From CAUZRD01 sp963582255 (lineage in GTDB: Bacteria; Pseudomonadota; Alphaproteobacteria; Rhizobiales; TMED25), in NCBI GenBank assembly GCA_963582255.1, contig CAUZRD010000022.1, forward strand, positions 1 to 18,113: a DNA stretch of 18,113 nucleotides, written 5' to 3'. The position numbers were made by a program, and so were the translations under genes. How positions within the stretch are numbered: position 1 is the stretch's first letter; each line of letters begins with the position of its first letter. Below are positions 14,409-18,113 of this stretch, piece by piece. The notes beneath the pieces are model-generated. The model was given only the letters and a program-made list of their open reading frames with translations, did not search any database and had not been told where the DNA came from.

Positions 14409-15485
14409 ATGCAAACCAAGGATTTAGGGATAGCCGTAATCGGCTCGGGCCGGATCGGATCACTAAGGGCAAAAATGGCAGCCCTTCATCCTGGCGTTCG
14501 CTTTCTGGCGGTTTCGGATCTTGAGGCTAACAAAGCAAAAAAACTTGCTGAAACTGTCGGCGCTGATCTTTTCTCAGGCAACAATGAAGAGATCATTACC
14601 CATGATGAAGTCAATGCGGTGATAGTCTCAACCAGCGAGCACGAGCATGTGGCACCTATCCTGCAAGCACTTGAGCTGGGAAAGCCAGTACTCGTGGAAA
14701 AGCCGATCGCGCTAACGCTCGAAGATGCTGATATCCTCATAGCGAAATCTGAGGAAACCGGCACACCGCTTCATGTTGGATATGCTCAGCGCTTCAAGCG
14801 ACGCTATCTGTCGGCTAAGGACCAAATTAAAGAAGGCCGGTTGGGAGATGTTCTAGCGTTCAGCGCACGCGCCTGTAATACCCGTGCTCAAGGAGTAGAG
14901 ATTCTCAAACGCTCGGCCACGGCCACGCCTGTTGTTGATGTCTTAACTTACTGGGTCGATATCGCCGGTTGGCTCTTGGAAGGCTTTCGCCCGCGCGAAG
15001 TAGTGGCCCGCGGCCACGGCACTCTATTTCGCGAAGCTGGTTATGACGTTAATGAAGCAAGCTTTGCTATTATCACGTTTGAAAATGGTGCAGTCGCTAA
15101 TCTTGGAATCTTCATGGGACTACCCGATCACTCCCCACAGCTCGGCATGGGGGTGCGTATGGAGATATTCGGTACCGAAGGCTCGCTAATCCTAAATGAT
15201 GACCATACCGACGAGCTTTTAATCACCAACAAGGGCATTCCACATGCCTATATTCCAGGGCTCTCATTCAACACAGCATTTCTGTCATCCTCGACTCCCG
15301 GCAACTGGCATCTAGGTGATTATTGGGGACCGGTGGCCGACGAATCTCGGGTGTGGCTTGATCATCTATCACGCGGCCGTCCCTGTCCGATAGCAACTCC
15401 GCGCGAGGCGCGGCAGACACTAGAATTAACTCTCGCAATCGAGGAATCGGCCAAGACTGGAGACGCAATCAAGATTGGGAACTAA
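14409..15485 (+). CDS. Gfo/Idh/MocA family oxidoreductase, inositol-dehydrogenase-like, altered active site
   Basis: The 358-residue cytoplasmic protein has an N-terminal Rossmann domain with IGSGRIGSLRA (residues 11-21) and Glu97-Lys98-Pro99 in the family EKP motif (VLVEKPIAL), followed by a C-terminal sheet domain. Its nearest look-alikes are inositol 2-dehydrogenases. In such enzymes the catalytic segment has the form D-x3-H-D-x-D; here the matching segment is VVDVLTYWVDIAGW. Asp177 and Asp184 are kept, but Tyr181 and Trp182 stand where His and Asp are expected, so the chemistry may differ or the alignment may shift. GAGGGAGA precedes the ATG. The SDR gene starts 47 bp after its stop, which points to a two-gene operon. 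It is only distantly like the other family member at 3188-4186, so it is not a recent duplicate. Confidence 0.9.
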   Translation: MQTKDLGIAVIGSGRIGSLRAKMAALHPGVRFLAVSDLEANKAKKLAETVGADLFSGNNEEIITHDEVNAVIVSTSEHEHVAPILQALELGKPVLVEKPIALTLEDADILIAKSEETGTPLHVGYAQRFKRRYLSAKDQIKEGRLGDVLAFSARACNTRAQGVEILKRSATATPVVDVLTYWVDIAGWLLEGFRPREVVARGHGTLFREAGYDVNEASFAIITFENGAVANLGIFMGLPDHSPQLGMGVRMEIFGTEGSLILNDDHTDELLITNKGIPHAYIPGLSFNTAFLSSSTPGNWHLGDYWGPVADESRVWLDHLSRGRPCPIATPREARQTLELTLAIEESAKTGDAIKIGN

Positions 15486-15532
15486 ATTTATCGTTTCAGT
15501 ATTCGGCACTAAAAATTAGGTGGAATGTATAC

Positions 15533-16300
15533 ATGACTGATAAAGACGACACGCAAAAAGCAGTCCTCATTACCGGTGCTTCTTACGGTGTCGGGGCTGC
15601 ATCCGCGCTTGCCTTCGCAAGAGCAGGTTATAATGTCGCCATTACGGCCACACGACTTGAAAACCTTAAAAACACCCTGTCCGCATTATCAAAAACGGAC
15701 GTTCGTGTGGCGTCCGTTGAGCTTGAACTTAGTTCTCAATCAAGCATTGAAGCCGCATTGGGTGCATCGCAAGATGCGCTCGGACGACTTGATGTCCTAA
15801 TTAATAACGCCGGGATCCAGGGACGTACTTCAGCACTAGAAATTGGCCGTGATGAATGGTCCAAGGTGTTTGGGACCAATCTGGATGGTACGTTTTTTAT
15901 GAGTCAGTCCTTTGCGCGCCAGCTGCGCGCCGACAATGCACCCGGATCGATCGTTAACATTACCTCAGTACATGCAATAAAATCACGCCATAATCGTTTG
16001 CTTTACGGCGTATCAAAAGCCGCAATCAATCATCTAACCCGTATGCTTTCTATCGAATGGGCGGATTATGACATTCGGGTTAATGCGATCGCGCCAGGCC
16101 GGATGCTGACAAATTCGCCGATGCGCGCAGAAACCGAAAACGATCCCAATTATATTGAGAAAATGGTGGCAAGCATACCGCTAAAACGTCTTCCACAATC
16201 GGAGGAAGTAGCTAAAACTGCATTATTTCTAGCAAGCGACGCAGCGGCCAGCATCACCGGGCAGGTCATAGTGATTGATGGCGGACTGACGGTCAGCTAA
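15533..16300 (+). CDS. Short-chain dehydrogenase/reductase (SDR)
   Basis: This is a classical NAD(P)-dependent alcohol/ketone oxidoreductase of 255 residues acting in the cytoplasm. The cofactor loop TGASYGVG is at residues 14-21, NNAG is at 91-94 and structural Asn116 follows. The catalytic set is complete: Ser145, Tyr158 and Lys162 (YGVSK). The end, ITGQVIVIDGG, is the usual C-terminal signature of 3-oxoacyl-ACP-reductase-like SDRs. The region after the first strand (AITATRLENL) has a neutral-to-basic character, which might favour NADP, but this is weak. AGGTGG lies ten bases before the ATG. It follows the Gfo/Idh/MocA gene by 47 bp and probably shares its transcript. The pair may carry out two oxidation or epimerisation steps on one substrate. 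Substrate unknown. Confidence 0.95.
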   Translation: MTDKDDTQKAVLITGASYGVGAASALAFARAGYNVAITATRLENLKNTLSALSKTDVRVASVELELSSQSSIEAALGASQDALGRLDVLINNAGIQGRTSALEIGRDEWSKVFGTNLDGTFFMSQSFARQLRADNAPGSIVNITSVHAIKSRHNRLLYGVSKAAINHLTRMLSIEWADYDIRVNAIAPGRMLTNSPMRAETENDPNYIEKMVASIPLKRLPQSEEVAKTALFLASDAAASITGQVIVIDGGLTVS

Positions 16301-16333
16301 TAGCACAAATTATCCAAGACCACCGGAATTGAC

Positions 16334-16366
16334 GGCGACCATCACTGTCTGTGATAGGTCATCGCC
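16334..16366 (+). terminator. Hairpin after the SDR gene, possible terminator
   Basis: GGCGA-CC-ATCAC pairs with GTGAT-GG-TCGCC around the loop TGTCT, with a one-base and a three-base bulge on the right side. It lies 34 bp after the SDR stop, between convergent genes. No U-run follows it, so factor-independent termination is uncertain. Confidence 0.35.
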
Positions 16367-16435
16367 CCTTGATCTGGCAGTCACACTCCAGCAAGAGGAA
16401 AAACACCATGCCGACACACGTATATAAAGCTACGT

Positions 16436-16450
16436 CAGATGGGCCATCTG
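16436..16450. promoter_or_regulatory. Perfect 15-bp palindrome between convergent genes
   Basis: CAGATGGGCCATCTG is a perfect dyad (CAGATGG-G-CCATCTG) lying 23 bp from the stop of the CocE/NonD gene. A second short stem, GGTGC...GCACC at 16452-16470 with a pyrimidine-rich loop, follows. The site lies at the 3' ends of both neighbouring genes, so a terminator stem is more likely than an operator. Confidence 0.35.
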
Positions 16451-16473
16451 CGGTGCTCTTTTCTTGCACCCCA

Positions 16474-18113
16474 TTATGCTTTGAACGGAATGATAGGTAA
16501 CTGCAAATAAGGCCTGCGCACATCATCGGCATGAAGCGTAACCTGGGTATCGAATGTCTGCGGTGGCCGATCATCAGAATCATTGTGGGTCATGCCTCCT
16601 GTTCCTCTGGTCGAATAGTGGAACTTCTTGGCAAATTCTGAGACCTCTCCAGTATACTCATAATCCTTGCCACGCACGGTAAGACCTAGGCGATAACCTG
16701 CAGGCACGACAATGCAGGTCTGGAGGATCTCTATATCAAGTTCATAGATCTTTTCTGGCGTTAATAACTCTCTCTTATCATGAGGATGAAAGGGCCGCCA
16801 CGGTGTGCTTTTTGCCTCATCGAGAGCACGGTGGGAAGCCCGTAGCCAGCCATTAGCGATCGGCGTGTTGGGATCGGTCGAACCCATGAAAGTAACTTCT
16901 GTTCCCTCCGGATCAAACAGGCGAAGAACCAAGAATAGATCTGCATCCTCGGTCTTCGATGAGATGAATAGCTTTGCCGCTATCGGTCCTGTAATCTCGA
17001 ATTCATCATCGCGAATCGGAAGCCAGAAATCAACGCCATCACCCATAGTTTCATATGTAAGCGAGACGGCACTTACAGGGGGCTCTGCACTGAGTGTTTT
17101 TCCTTCCAGATCAATGTTGTATTTAGTCCACTCAGTACGAGCCAATGGCCATTCGCTCTCCTCGCGACGCACAAATTTCTCACCAGGATAGCGAATATTG
17201 AGCACTACATTAGGTGTCTTTTCCCAGCCATTGTCCTTGCCCTTGAGAAAATGGTCAAAGAACCGCTTTTGCAGCTCGAGCCCGTAATTGGAAGAAAACA
17301 ACGACCAGTGGGAATCGCCGTGAACTTCGAGCCATTTCTGCTTAGACGGCGCTTCCAGATAGGCAGTAAAATTACCCCGAGGATGCAGGCCCTGCCCGCC
17401 CCAATTGGCACAGGACAAGAACGGCACATCAACCTTGGAGAAATCAGCTGAGCGCTCGCGATGCCACTTTCCATCGAGCGGGTGTTTCTTCAGTTCCTCA
17501 TACGCGTTCTCACGATTGACCGCGAGCTCCTCATCCGACAGCGTTTCCGGACCAGCCACCGACTCACCCGTATTAGGGCTTGTCCGAGCATTATCGCCGC
17601 GACCATATTGAATATTTACCACCTGATGTCGCGACCAGATTTCCAGGAACTGACTCAGTATTCCGCCGTGATAGCCGCTATCACGGTAGACATCTCCCCC
17701 GCCTTCCCAAGGAATCATTGCCGTCAGATGCGGGGGCTTGAGCGCAGCAACACGCCATTGATTGCGTGAATAATAGGAGATCCCTAGCATACCAACATGA
17801 CCGTTCGACCAATTCTGTACGCCGGCCCACTCGATGCAGCCATAGATGTCGTCGATCTCACGTGGGGAATTGGGCTCCATTCTGCCTGGCGACCAGCCAG
17901 CTCCTCGCGAATCGACGCGGATTACAACATAGCCACCTGGAATCCAGCGCTCCGGATCGGTTACTTCCCAGTTTTGGTACTTGTTGGTTGAGCTTTCAAG
18001 AATTTCTGGATAATCCTCGACCATCTTATTCCATTGATGCGGATACCCCTCCTGGTAGGCAACACCTTTAGCATATATGCCATAGGTCAGAATAACCGGG
18101 TATTTACCTTCAG
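16474..18113 (-). CDS. CocE/NonD family hydrolase, N-terminus cut by window edge
   Basis: The family contains cocaine esterase, glutaryl-7-ACA acylase and X-Pro dipeptidyl-peptidase relatives, which hydrolyse esters or amides. The frame is open to the right edge, and 545 codons are visible. An internal ATG at 18024 is not the true start because coding sequence (EGKYPVILTYGIYAKG) continues upstream of it. The hydrolase domain has VIRVDSRGAGWSPG (oxyanion region) and the nucleophile elbow GISYYSRNQW, with Ser near 17778. The family's C-terminal jelly-roll domain follows from about 17,150, with ADLFLVLRLFDPEG. Two positions differ from the CocE pattern: the Gly three residues after Ser is a Ser, and the usual WYD acid motif reads NWGG near 17,400. 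A His remains in HGDSHW. It could be an esterase with a displaced acid residue, or have altered activity. It is convergent with the SDR gene. Confidence 0.9.
   Translation of the reverse strand, partial: EGKYPVILTYGIYAKGVAYQEGYPHQWNKMVEDYPEILESSTNKYQNWEVTDPERWIPGGYVVIRVDSRGAGWSPGRMEPNSPREIDDIYGCIEWAGVQNWSNGHVGMLGISYYSRNQWRVAALKPPHLTAMIPWEGGGDVYRDSGYHGGILSQFLEIWSRHQVVNIQYGRGDNARTSPNTGESVAGPETLSDEELAVNRENAYEELKKHPLDGKWHRERSADFSKVDVPFLSCANWGGQGLHPRGNFTAYLEAPSKQKWLEVHGDSHWSLFSSNYGLELQKRFFDHFLKGKDNGWEKTPNVVLNIRYPGEKFVRREESEWPLARTEWTKYNIDLEGKTLSAEPPVSAVSLTYETMGDGVDFWLPIRDDEFEITGPIAAKLFISSKTEDADLFLVLRLFDPEGTEVTFMGSTDPNTPIANGWLRASHRALDEAKSTPWRPFHPHDKRELLTPEKIYELDIEILQTCIVVPAGYRLGLTVRGKDYEYTGEVSEFAKKFHYSTRGTGGMTHNDSDDRPPQTFDTQVTLHADDVRRPYLQLPIIPFKA

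Noticed and set aside
16409..16501. Small plus-strand reading frame of about 30 codons beginning MPTHVYKATSDG
   Set aside because: It runs through the palindrome and into the end of the CocE/NonD gene, has only a modest purine stretch upstream, and shows no recognisable features.
1..18113. Search for CRISPR arrays, tRNA genes, insertion sequences, phage genes and defence systems
   Set aside because: I saw no regularly spaced repeats, no tRNA cloverleaf ending in CCA, no transposase or integrase, and no known defence genes.

Overview
This window of about 18 kb looks like accessory, mostly catabolic and detoxification DNA from a moderate-GC proteobacterium. An alphaproteobacterium of the sphingomonad type is my best guess. 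That guess rests on the gene families present (GMC oxidoreductase, CocE/NonD hydrolase, HpcH/HpaI aldolase, EthD-like proteins, xi-class glutathione transferase) and on the purine-rich ribosome-binding sites, so taxonomy is inference. I see no rRNA, tRNA, CRISPR array, transposase, phage gene or replication origin.

Layout. Positions 1-2250 hold two divergent exporters: a MATE transporter cut by the left edge, and an EamA-type permease. A 120-residue membrane-anchored orphan protein follows at 2442-2804, then a 383-bp gap with a long imperfect inverted repeat. From 3188 to 7162 lie a Gfo/Idh/MocA oxidoreductase, an alpha/beta-hydrolase with a helical N-terminal region, and a GMC flavoprotein oxidoreductase. 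From 7411 to 9284 lies a two-gene unit encoding an extended truncated haemoglobin and a glutathionyl-hydroquinone-reductase-like enzyme. From 9363 to 10639 lie a tandem EthD-like protein and a divergent GloA-type glyoxalase. From 10883 to 13039 an MFS transporter and an HpcH/HpaI aldolase are read on the minus strand. A gap of about 540 bp without an intact gene follows. From 13580 to 16300 lie a cupin protein (minus) and a divergent pair encoding a second Gfo/Idh/MocA protein and an SDR dehydrogenase. The right edge cuts a CocE/NonD hydrolase on the minus strand.

How the genes may work together (inference). The set contains two ester or C-C bond hydrolases, an alcohol-oxidising flavoenzyme, three NAD(P)-linked oxidoreductases, a retro-aldol lyase, two small proteins of the kind that often accompany ring or polyketide degradation, two glutathione-dependent enzymes and three transporters. 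This composition fits uptake and breakdown of a complex oxygenated natural product or xenobiotic, with thiol-based protection from quinone or aldehyde intermediates. Nothing in the sequence identifies the substrate. Genes alternate strand often, so the region is probably several short transcription units. Several perfect short palindromes in the intergenic regions look like operator sites, but no regulator gene lies in the window.

The most unusual item is the truncated haemoglobin with long extensions at both ends, including a SAP-like tail, paired 26 bp upstream of the xi-class glutathione transferase gene.
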